Shown here in pieces: positions 24,801 to 36,800 of a DNA stretch of 64,000 nucleotides (the first letter of the stretch is position 1; each line of letters starts with the position of its first letter). Below the pieces are notes generated by a model. It saw nothing but the letters and a program-made list of their open reading frames with translations, had not been told where the DNA came from and searched no databases. This DNA is from Owenia fusiformis. Taxonomy: Eukaryota > Annelida > Polychaeta > Sabellida > Oweniidae. The position numbers and the translations under genes are program-made. The DNA lies in contig CAIIXF020000002.1 in assembly GCA_903813345.2 (NCBI GenBank), positions 20,226,455 to 20,290,454 on the forward strand. The letters run 5' to 3'.

Positions 24801-27800
24801 TTCGACAAACCGTTACATGTCCAACTTACCTTCGGTTGTGAATTCCAATGGTTAGAATATTGCCCAACTATGCGATCAGGTCATCGTTCCATCGCTTCTT
24901 GGGACACTTTTAATTAAAATATTTATTGTATACCAACATTTATCCCATTCTACGACGCATTTGAGGTAAAAGAATAGGTTGGTAAAAGCTGATTAATATT
25001 ATCCAGAGCAAGTTGGATACAGCTGGAAATATATATATATATCCCTCGGTCCCTGCGGTCCATTGGGAAATACACATATTTCCCTGAGGATAAACCCTGT
25101 ATCCAAAAACCTCCAACATAATCCATATCCACATGCCGGCTGAGCAGGCGGATGTATCTTCCCGCTTCACGTTAGACTCAGTTCTCATTATCTTAAATAT
25201 TTAAGTGCCAAGTGCGCTGGAAAAATCAAGCCATTGAATATAAAGGGGCATGGGATAAACAGTTTTTCCTTTAGTAGGTTCTAAATATTGGTATCATCCT
25301 AGGACCATATAATTTATCTGCCCTTGAAACCTAGAACCTCATATAGAGTAATCTCTATTTATCCTATGCCAAGTAGTTTTAGGAAGATAAGTTAGCAAGA
25401 TATATTCGCATCTGTATCCCGACTCTTCAGTTTCCATATCCAGAACCTACGTATCTCCCGCCATATCTCCCGCTCCCGAGCATATACCTTTCCACTTTCG
25501 GCAATTCTAAAAATCTTCTTGGCATAGGATAAAGCAGTTATTTGCGCTCGGTTTCGAAATGGGGTTTACTGCTCCGGAGATATGCATTTCCTACCCCTAT
25601 ATAAACTCCATATTAAAATCTCCCCAATGCATAATCCCTTTGTACCCCATAACTAGGAAGGTAAATAGTATGTATCAGAACAGGTGAGTATTATGTATCA
25701 CTGAACATAGGAATTTCTGTTTTGAAAAGTACGATATGAAATATATATTTTTTAGTTCTCCTAGTAAAGCTCGATAACATCCAATCGCGTTTTTGTCTTT
25801 ACAAAGTTTAATCTATCAAAGGTTAATCTATTTTCAATCGAGAGTTAGCTTGAAATATCAAAACATTATAATATTCTCATACTTGTAGAACTAAAAATGC
25901 TTTCCTATTATCATTACTACAATGACGAATATTTGCTACATGGGTCACAAAAATATATTTTCAGTTTCCCAAATAATCGGATCTGGCATGAAAAGCACCC
26001 CGAGATGTGTAAATGATGATAAGATTAGTAAATAATTAGAAACGTTGTTATCTTTTTAAATCTTTGAACCTCAGTAAATTGTTCACTGCACGGGGAAATT
26101 TCATTGCAACTGCAAGAGAAGTGTCCAAGTAATATCTATGCTTCTAGCAAATATGCCTCTGAAGGTATGTGAAAATAGGTTATGTGCGATCGGTTGAAAT
26201 ACAAGGTTTATCTCTTGGAATTACTGACCTCCGCGAACAGACCGTAGATTGCTAGACATTGTTAGTACCTCAGTTGAAATACTCAATTTTGATTGGTCAA
26301 TTAGCGGTCAACAATATGTACTGTTGACCGATACTGGGTACTGTTGACCGCTTCTGGGTACTGTTGACCGTTACTGGGTACTGTTGACCGCTACTCAGTA
26401 CTGTTGACCGCTGCTAGGTACTGTTTCAAAATTATTATTTTTAAATCAGAATTGAAAAAAGAAATTGAAAAAAATCTAAATCGTATTATATGTTTTTTTC
26501 GTGAAATATGATATCTTGATCAACTTATCAAATATTTCTTCACGTATTACTAGTATTCGATTATTCTCAGTCAACAGTACTTTCAAGGTTTACAGTATCG
26601 GTATATATATCGTATACTATATGATTTCTATTAGCAGAGAAACAATAACTCAAGACAGAAAATATTTTATTCAAAAATATTGCAAATACGATGTAACATT
26701 GAAATGTCATGAGAAAAAATAAAACAGGAACACTAAAATAAGAAACATATACAAAAACATGCGCTTTAGTGATAGTCTACATGTTGAACACTTGTCGTTT
26801 TCCTGGTCTATAGGCCTACATGTACATGTATGTCCTCTTTTTTTACAATGCGCAAGATTTCTTCTTTGTTTGAATTTTGCATGGCATGTACAAATGTAAT
26901 CCCTTCTTTTGCTGTGCACATCTAACTCATGTTGTTTTCTCATTCTCCTGTTCGTGCATACTTTTTTACAAATCTTGCATTTCTCAGGCATCTTTTGGAT
27001 GCATAATGTTGGATATGCAATGACTGTGTTCGCAGAAGACGTCGAGATTGAAATGCGGCGGAGGGGACATGTAAATGAAGCTAATCTATGCAAGCTTGTT
27101 AGAGAGTGGTACCAAGCAGAAGATGATCCAGGTACTAAATATTTTTTAGTTAGTTGGTTTAAGGTAGATTTTATCACTCTTCCTTATAAACGTATGTACA
27201 AGTTTTCGAAGGAAGTGTATACAATCATGAAGGTCAAAAATGGACACATATGTTGTATTGTATTGTATGGTGTGGTATGATATGGTATGGTATGGTATGG
27301 ATTGGAATGGCATGGAATGATATTGTATGGTGTTGAATGTTATTGTATTGTATTGTACTGTATTGCATTGTAAAATTGCATTGTAAAATTACAGTGTCCT
27401 CGGTTATAGAAATACATGTATATACAATTACCATTCTAGTACATCACATATAACGGCCACTGAGGTACATCACCTTGTTCCCTAATCCTTAAGATTTTCC
27501 ACGGGCTTTTGCCACATGTAGGAATATTCGGACATCAATGTGTTGAATTTATCCTAAAACCTGGAATTTTATTTGCAACCTTTGCGACTGATCAATATAT
27601 CGAAATAATCAACTGGCTTGATGAGTATCGATTGTTGTTGAAATCAACTATTTTGACCATTTTTATCAAATATTTCTTGTTTAATTAACACCAACTGGCA
27701 TTTGTGGGAAATGAGTTGATTTCTCTTCAAGTGGTGTTTTAATTTAAAATTTGCTCAGCAAAAAAAAATGTGTACGAATACAACGAATCCTGACGTCAGG

Positions 27801-30800
27801 ATACATATAGGTTATTTACTGGGAGGGATTGAATATGGGTTTTATTCTACGATTTTTTCATGTGATACGCTCCAATACGATTTTTTCCGGGGACAATACG
27901 ATTTTTTCATGTAATACGATTCAATACGATTTTTATTCCTTCATATTTCCCTGGGAAAACAGTAGTATTATGGAATAAATACAGGATATGCACCCCGTGT
28001 GCCAAACCTGTATGAATCCTGACGCCTGGATTCATACAGGATTGGCACCGAATGTACATATCCTGTACATATCCTGTGTCAGGATTTATACAGGATTGAC
28101 GCGTGTAGGAATCCAGTATGAATCCTGCATCTGGATTCATACAGGATACGCTCGCAGTGTGCCAATCCTGTATGAATCCTGACGCCTGGATACATACAGG
28201 ATTGGCACATTGTGTGCATATTCCGGATTACATATGCTGCACATAATTTACAAATTATTGATTGCTATTGTTACTAACATTTATGACAAAAAATTCTTTA
28301 AAAATCCATGTTAATTTGATAAAAAAAAACAATTTTCTCAATCAAACAAATAATCTACTTTCAAAAGTACCTATCCTAGTATCCAAAAGTGAATTTCATT
28401 AAATTAAGAATGAACATTTAACCATTATTCACAATTGTTTTTTCCCTGGACTATTGTGATTTGATATTTGATGCTTAAGAAGCTATAGAAGACAAATGGT
28501 ATATAAATAGCAATATATGACAAACCTTTAAAGAGCCTAATGTCTGCAACCTTTTTATAACAGACTTTCAATTAAATGCCCATTATAACATAGTCGCAAT
28601 GGTGGAGGGATTTGGATATTTGGAATTCCCCCGGCGATTTATTATTACTTATCTGTTTTCAATATTGTTGGTATTTTGCAAGCCTTTAATATTCAATTTG
28701 CACTTCAAAAAAGTATTGTTATTCGAAAGGTAACTCAAAAGGGTCAAATCGAGGTCAACATGACATTTTGTGATAAATTGTAATGTTAATGTGCGAAAGT
28801 ACGAAATAGTAGTACAGGTATGTTCCAAACGTAACGAGGCTGTTTTATCAATGTTCTACGAATCTACTATTTTATATCACTCGAAACAATGCATAACCCT
28901 TGGTGAGGGGGGGGATTACAGACATCTAACATAGCGTTTTAGTTATGTATAATCATTAATCAAAACAAATAATACTAATAAGTCCACCTTTCTGATTACA
29001 TTTTGTCCGTGTATTTCTAGACTTATTTACTTATGATACAACAACAAATTAACTTCACTTGCGTCAGCCCATCATCTCCTTGCAAATATAAGTGTATTCA
29101 TGTTCGACGGGGAATAAGAATTTGTTTACCCGCACCCCTGATCATTATCAAGCCCCCTCTAGATATTAGGCCCGTCACAGGCACGTAGCCAGGGGGGTTC
29201 GATGGGTTCGATTTACCCCCCCCCCCTTGCAAAAAATCTTTCAAAATCATGCGGTTTTCACCATTCTGAACACGTTTTAGGTGATTTCGGCCATTTTTGG
29301 ACCAAAATTGGCACACGTTTTCAGGCACCATGCTATTTCCATGAGTGAGTGTCAAATTTTAAGACCCATTTTCCTTCTTTTCCTTAAGTTCCCATGTGAA
29401 TTTTAAATACAATTTGCAAATGCATCCTAAAATCTGATTATGTTAATGCTCATCCCCCCTCCTCCAATGTGATGCCTGTCTACTATAATTTCAAATGTGC
29501 AAGGAAAACAGTTTAAATGGGATGAAATGTATCTCAAATCAGTCTCAAATACTATGGCTGGTGGCTTCAAAATTGATAAACAACTTTCGAAACCATATTT
29601 TTAGATGTACTTTTACATGTAGATTTCAAATATGACATCGCTTTGACTGAATTTTGAATATTTAATGAGGTAAATCAAGATTATTTATACTCGTATCTAG
29701 TCTATTATTTGCAATTGGTTCTACACGTTCCTTCCTCATTGACATGGTGACTCTTTGACCTAATAACCTATCCATTTCCTTAATATTGTATATTCAAACA
29801 GGGAGAGTTAGTTCAATATAGAAGGAGTTCCACAGTCAGGATCCAGGTGTAAAAGGGTAGGAGGTCCTCTCAAATTATGGTCCCACTCTCCATTGATTTA
29901 TATGGTGACCTCAATACAACTCTTTCCCTGATTATCTTATACGCAATCAGGGCCAGTAAGGGCCGTTAAGAAAGGGGACCATAATCCCTGGGGGACCATC
30001 ATTTGTAAAAGGGTAGGAGGTCCTATCAAGTAACAAATCTAAATGCATACTCTACATATATCGCCCAATGTGGGTCCGGGACTTGAAAAACAGACGTAGA
30101 CTTCGACAGTGCAAGGGGGGGGGACTATAATGTAGTAACTTTTGGTTTTGTAAAATAGCTGAAATAGTTTGTGACAAATATTAAATACGCAAATAGAGGC
30201 AGGTTTTAGAAATGAGACTAGAGGCAAAGAATAATTATAATCATAAAATCTAAAGTAATTCCTCGATGATCTCTTCTGTAATAAAGGTGGTTTTGGTACA
30301 CTTCCACAGTTATAAAAACAAAGACATAGACTAAGTAATTAATAACTAAGTAATTAATAAATCTCAAATAAGCCCCGATTCATCTGCCAGCGCCCTGCCG
30401 ATTGAGTATTTTGTTCAGAAATGAATGCAATTCTGAACAAAAATAGAGCAATGACCTGATCGCATAGATGGGCAATATTCTAACCATTGGAATTTACAAC
30501 GGACATGTAACGGTCTATCGGAGACGTTCTAAGAGAAGATTTAAAACTTTAGATCCTTGTAATAATAGATGTAACACACATGTATAAAGATTCCTGAATT
30601 ATGTTTTTGCTATTTCCCCGAACCGGTCCGTCTTCTCGCTGCAAGCAGGAGGAAATTCTTTTTTACAAAGTTTGGTATTTTTTATAAAATCAAACGCGCG
30701 TCATTGAAACTCACAATATGTAAATAGCATGTCATTTACATCATACCTTGATGGGGAAAAATAGATCTTATATGTTAGAAGTACTAAATAAAAGTTATCG

Positions 30801-33800
30801 TGAAAATGAGACAGTCGTTCTCGAGAGAAAAGAGCATAAATGCGCATTTCGAGAGTTTTGGTCCGTTTAAAAATCTGTAAAAAATTGGGGTACTTAAAAG
30901 CATCGGGAGGCATCATATATTTCAAATTAGACACGATGAAGTCAATATTGAGCAAGTTATGGCTGTTTTAAATTCAAATAAAACCGTTAACCCGTGCCGG
31001 TCCAGCTTTTGACCCGTGCCGGTCAATTTTCGTTAGCTGCGTATACACGCGGTACAAACTTCGACCGTTAATTTAAATTTTTGACCTACCAGGTGTTTGA
31101 AAATCAAGGATTGCGAGTCTCATACTGCACCGTTTTTCTTCAAACTTGTTCCATTCAAAGCATAACAAAAATGCCTTTCTGTTGGTACATATTCTGCTAT
31201 ACAGAGTCCCTACTTTCAGCGGCATTTGGGTCCCCAGCTGTGAGAAGGGCTTCTCACAACTGGGGACCAAAACGCTGCTAAAACGAACGACTCTTTTCAA
31301 TAAAACAATGTACCAACAGAAAGGCAATTTTGTTTTGCTTTGAATGGAACAAGTTTGAAGAAAAACGGTGCAGTATGAGACTCGCAGTCCTTGATTTACA
31401 AACACCTGGTAGGTCAAAAATTTGAATTAACGGTCGAAGTTTGTACCGCGTGGTATACCAAGGGTGTTTAACTTCCTTCAAAATTAATGAGCTAGAAGCT
31501 TCAAATGAAAAGCATTTTAAAGCTCTTTTCTTCCTCTATCATCATAGTCATATTTGCGATTGCACCTCACCCCTCCTGGCTACGCCTATGACATTGTAAG
31601 ACGTAACGATTTACACTTCAGTGGACGTTTCGTCGAAAATTGGGATAACTTAAATTATGCTAAATAATCAAAATCTTACACGTTGCATCATGTAAATTAA
31701 CACCCGTCACCTCTCTGCTATTTACAGATTTAAATCATAATCAAAACATTTCACCCAACATACGAACTATTGAAAATAGAGTTAGATTGATTTGTCATGT
31801 TTTTCAAATCGTCTTACAATGTTATAGGCGTAACCAGGAGAGGGTTCGATGGTGCGATCGCAACCCCCCCCCCCCCCCCCATAACCAATAAAATTATGAC
31901 CATGATGATAGAGGATGGAAATAGCCTTAAAATGCTTTTTTGTGAAGCTCCTAGTTTAATTTTGAAGGAAGTTACACACATTTTTGTAAATTCAAAACGT
32001 TTTCTAATGTACCCGACCGGGTACCGAGTACCAAGTTTGAACCCACAATGAGGATTTACTACCCGGTACCCGGTTGTTCTACAAACCCTTTGTTGAGTTT
32101 TGGCCAATCCATCTTGTTAAAGTTCGCAGGGTTAAAGAAGTATTTGTAGGCGTGACAATATACAATTAGCTTGGCATGAATACTATTTGTAGATGACTTC
32201 AGACAAAATTAAATGGTAAACACAGATTTACCGCTGTATACTATTCCTTTTTGTTTTTAAACGCCACTATGTGATACTTTTATATAATACAGTATTTTCC
32301 ATATAGCTTTGAAAGCTCGTTAAAGTCTCCTTTTTAATGAGATATTCCAGGAGATCTGCATTTTTTACCATTAAAGACCAACATTTTCCTCCATTTGATG
32401 GCATTTTTGAATTCTGCGTGTAATTTTCTATCAAAACAACTTTGATTTGTACAGTTATTTATCTTTGTTCGCATTCTAAAGATTTTCAATTTTTTGGACA
32501 ACTCTCTTTGATTTCAAATTTAAAGTGTCTCACATATTCGATCAAAACTTGCCATGCAAACATGTTAGTCTACTTTACTGGCCCCCCTTGCTGTAACAAG
32601 GAACCCAACACACATTAAAACATCATCCTCCGATCACAGGGCTTCAAAATCCAGAATATATTCTTTCTTTTACGCCCTGCGATAAGCAATTAGCGTTTCC
32701 CCGATTAAGAACTCGCAATCTGATTGGCTGTCACAACACTGCGACAGAAATCATGTATAAGTCATTGCGCATAATTAGATCACGTGATTCAGTTTAATCG
32801 GGCGCTTCCAAATTGGTTATAGCAGGGGGAAGAAGGAGGTACGGATTCTGGATACCTGCTTAGGAGGATGTAAAACGTAAACAAAAACCAATAAGTCACT
32901 TCACTATGAAAGTGAGGGGTGTTACCAAATGTGACGCTGTGTGCATGGACTAACACAATATCAGTGGTCATTTACTGTGTCAACTTAGTAACCCTTGCAT
33001 ATCGTGCTCACTCAAGTATTGAATAATTTTTTTATGATCTAAATGTTTGTGGTTTATAAAAAAATTTGATATATTCTAGTTAGAAATACATTAATTAATA
33101 TATTCATTCAAACAGCACTAGAATGCGGGAAGAAAGAGCAATGGTGACAAAATGCAGACAGAATTTTCCGTAAGGGTTTCAAACATTTCTGAACACAATC
33201 ATACATGTACTTCATGTGTACTGTTATTTTTAGTGCTGTATTTATAGATATCATTTCACGTATTAAAATCATATTCTCCAGCAATGACTTCAAATTCGGA
33301 ACCACACCCATATCACATTTTCTTCAATAACTCCAAACATGTGTAAACATTGACCATGTGCATATAAATTCAGATTTCACGAGCTCTTTCCTATTCGAGT
33401 ACCTCATACACCCCTGCATGGATTTGAGTTGGATTCGCCTTTTATACGTGAGCCGACACACTCGCAAACGCTGATTGGATAAAGATTGCGAGAATCTTTA
33501 ACTAAAAATTAGGCTGACCCATTGGACACAAACGCATGAACCTCATAATAACACCTGATTGCCTATCTTCACTTGATTTGACATGTAGTAATTCCAACTT
33601 TAACATCAATCAGTTGCTGTGTCTGGTCAATTTGCTGAAAGGGTTGTCGACAATGCATTGGAAAAGCTGCGTAAATTTGATGACAATCCTGATGAACTCG
33701 ACCTTTTGAAAAATATTGCAAAAGTAGAATCCTGCTATGGAACAGATCCAACATATAATGCAAGTAGAGGGGGAATATGGCAGGTAGGTAATGCCCGAAG

Positions 33801-36800
33801 GATCTATACCTATCAGCAGGCCCGTAGCCAGGGGGGGTTCGCAGGGTTCGGGCGAACCCCCCCTGGCTACGGCCCTGATTTCAAAATCATGCAGTTTTTG
33901 ACCATTTTGAGCACTTCTCTAGTGATTTTAGCCTAATTTGGGCCAAAATTGTCAAATGTGAACCCCCCCCTGGAAATTTTTGAAAATTGAACCCCCCCCC
34001 CCCCCTTGGCAAATCTTGGCTACGGGCCTGTATCAGTGTATCTATAAGAGCTTGGACAATCAATGAAATTGTAAAACATTAACCCTTTCATCCCCAAGGA
34101 GTCATTATTAATTTTATGAAAATCAATTTCAAAATGACAAATGCCCCTATGGCCAGAATAGATTATCTTTAGGATTACCATAACTAATTTAATGTCAAAT
34201 TATAATTTGGCGAATATTTAAGAGTTTAAACCCAGAAAGGCTAAGATTAAGTGCAGTAAGCCCATTATGCTACAAATATATCAACACACAAAGGTCATTA
34301 TATTTTAATGGTTAAATTATTCAGAGTTTAAGGTTTGGCTCTCAAAGGGTAGGTGGTGACACTTGTTTATAATCCAGGGGTAACTAAACCCTTTTCACGG
34401 GAATTGTAATTTCTGTTTGGATTGCGCCAGTGGGACCATTTTCTTCATTTGCATTGAATTTTGTGATTTGATATTTTGATTATGGCAGCAAAATCGATAT
34501 TTAAAATTTAAAATTTACAAAGGGCACAGGGCTTGGGGAGTTCTAAGATCAAACCTCGGTGATAAAAGCTAACAGCAGTCCACTTAGCTATGTGCATGTA
34601 AGCACATGGAGATTTTGGTTGCACTTGTTAATGGGTTGGTGAATGCAGTGAATTATACTTTAGGAATAGAAATAGTAAATTTTGAATACTGGTGATATGA
34701 TTATTAAAAGTTTTTGTCATTTTTTGTAGTAATATGCTGCTTCAATGGATATGTAATGCTTAACATATGGTTGAAACACACAAATAACTCCTGTCAAATC
34801 CTTAAGTGAAGTAATACTGGATAGCATTGATGTCACTTAGGGATATGTACGATTCCCCCGGGTATAGTGAAAAAGAACATTAAGCCCTGCAGTGCAAATT
34901 ACGTGGTCACACGTTTTCAACAAAAATAGCTTATCTAAGCACACTTACAATAAATACAATTACACTCATATAGTTAACATTTGTCTTTTATTGAATCGGT
35001 CTACTGCACGTTACGTCTGCTTCGGAAAATTTTGATAGTTTTACATCTTGTATGTGTAAATGTCCTCTTTTGAATATTCAAAATTTAATTGGGATGATAT
35101 TTCTATATTTTTCATCAAAAAAATATTAGTCCAGCAGACTTTTCTCCAAACCGAGACTTGTCCTTTGGTTTTCAAAGAATATTTTTCTAGAAACAATAAA
35201 AAGTAGGTGGAATAAATTAGCATATGACTTCAAATTATTATAGTCAATTTGAAACTCTGGAATGCTTTCTTTGACTCATAATCACAAAAGTTGGGTGATA
35301 TTTGACATGGTAGAGTCAAGCATCCTAATCATATACTGTTGTGTTGCTTAGAGTACCTTTTGTAGTTATGAAATTTAAACTGAATTGATGAAATAATGGA
35401 CAAAAAAAGATTCTGATTTATTTTTAAATGTTACGCCTTGGTGACGAAAGGGTTAATTTTTCAACTTCATTGGTGCATTGGAACATTGGGACAAATAGCG
35501 TCATTTATCTTTAAATAAAGAACGCACTTTGAGTGTCATCAAAATGTTATATTTATCCACTTTGGAAGTTCTTGTTTATGCCTTTTATTATTTGTAACAA
35601 TCATTTGACCATTAATTGATATAAATATATATTAAAAGCTACGCTGTCACATTGAGTGTCATTACCTATTTGACAGTTGGATGGGATATGTTATAATGAT
35701 ACACGGGATATTCAGTCACATCCCAATCTTACAAGCCATCACAATAGGATTTTGGAGCTTTATGGGGTCAAGTGGATGGAGGTTACATATGAACAACTCA
35801 ACGAATCATTCTACTCTCTTTTGGCTGCAAGACTATATCTACTAAACATTGGAGGGGACCTTCCAAAGGCAAGAGACCTCGAGAAACAGGCGGATTATTG
35901 GAAAGCACACTATAATAAGAATCCATATTTGGACAAAGAATATTTCCTTCGACGAGTGAAGAAAGGTATAGTCCGAGGTACTATACAAAATGACACATTT
36001 GGTTGTCTCAAAAAACATAACTTAATAACAAGGGGTAGTCAGTCACGTTATTACTTTTCTCATGCAGGCGTATGCTTCATTCATGTCTCGCGGTGTGTCT
36101 TCGCTTCACGTATAGAAATGCACTCAAAACATATTTTTACACTTCATATCTCTGCGAAACGCGTCCCGTACTCTCAATGTGTCAAATATTTTATTCACGC
36201 GGGTCCCGGTTAAAGAGAAATTCGAACTTCTATGTCTCAGAAAATCGTGTGCGGGATAATGCATCGAATTGAGCGAATATAGTATGCGCTCGTTTTTGTT
36301 CATATAGTTACGAAATCACGGGTGGTATTCAAAGCCCCGCTTTGATTTAAAAAATCATGCTGAAATCGCGAGGAATAAAAAAAGAAGTGATGGGTTATAT
36401 TTTGTTTACTTGAATTGTATGATGTACAAAACGTTTTCTTTTAATTTTCCCCAATGATTACATGGTATTGAGACGAAAAAAGCTCTGTGGTTCTTTATTT
36501 GACCATTGAAGAGAGAAAATATCATCTTGAATCTTTATCTATACATTTCTATACGTTATTGGTGAAGAACGACGTTGTCCTTTGGTTGAAATAATGATGG
36601 TGATTTGAAATAAAAATGTACCGAGTTTCACTTACTAAAGCTTTACAGAGGACTTTATATTTCAATTTTATAATATCCCTAAGGCCCAGCTTTTAGTAGC
36701 AGCAATAAAGCAAAGACTCCGCTAAAACCACCAGGGGGTCCCGCTGAAAACATGAGGAGATCCCGTTGAAAACAGGAGCAAGTGTCTCTCAAAAATTGAG

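Larger units (their letters stand above)
24269..31466. mobile_element. 7.2 kb element A: long inverted repeats, CAC/GTG ends, TTTAA duplication
   Basis: Ends CACCCTTG(A/G)TATAC and complement are bounded by TTTAA at 24264-24268 and 31467-31471. The arms (about 24269-24886 and 30450-31466) are near-identical by eye, apart from a 407-base insertion in the right arm. The 84-codon frame seen in both arms is a consequence of the repeat. The interior of about 5.5 kb holds a zinc-finger ORF (26707-26991, minus), an exon-like segment (26988-27131, plus), micro/minisatellites and other fragments. No transposase is recognised. A shorter relative (56737-56975) and a fragment (38409-38561) are also present. 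Confidence 0.8.
24040..32095. repeat. hAT-like repeat E, split by the 7.2 kb element, plus inverted neighbour copy
   Basis: The left part (24060-24268: GGGTACCGG, GTAGTAAATCCTC, TTTACAAAAATGT) and right part (31467-31590: TTCCTTCAAAATTAA ... CTCCTGGCTACGCCTATGAC) become one repeat when the 7.2 kb element is removed. An uninterrupted inverted copy lies at 31825-32095. The CGTAGCCAGG-type terminus suggests a hAT-like element. Confidence 0.65.

Noticed and set aside
24368-30955. The same 84-codon frame at 24368-24622 (+) and 30701-30955 (-)
   Set aside because: Both lie in the inverted arms of element A, so identity reflects the repeat. The short copy at 56835 breaks it.
31860-31880. Poly-C runs (also 5571, 29217, 33962, 45926, 58236, 60349)
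   Set aside because: Simple homopolymers, several inside hAT-like repeats; no function inferred.
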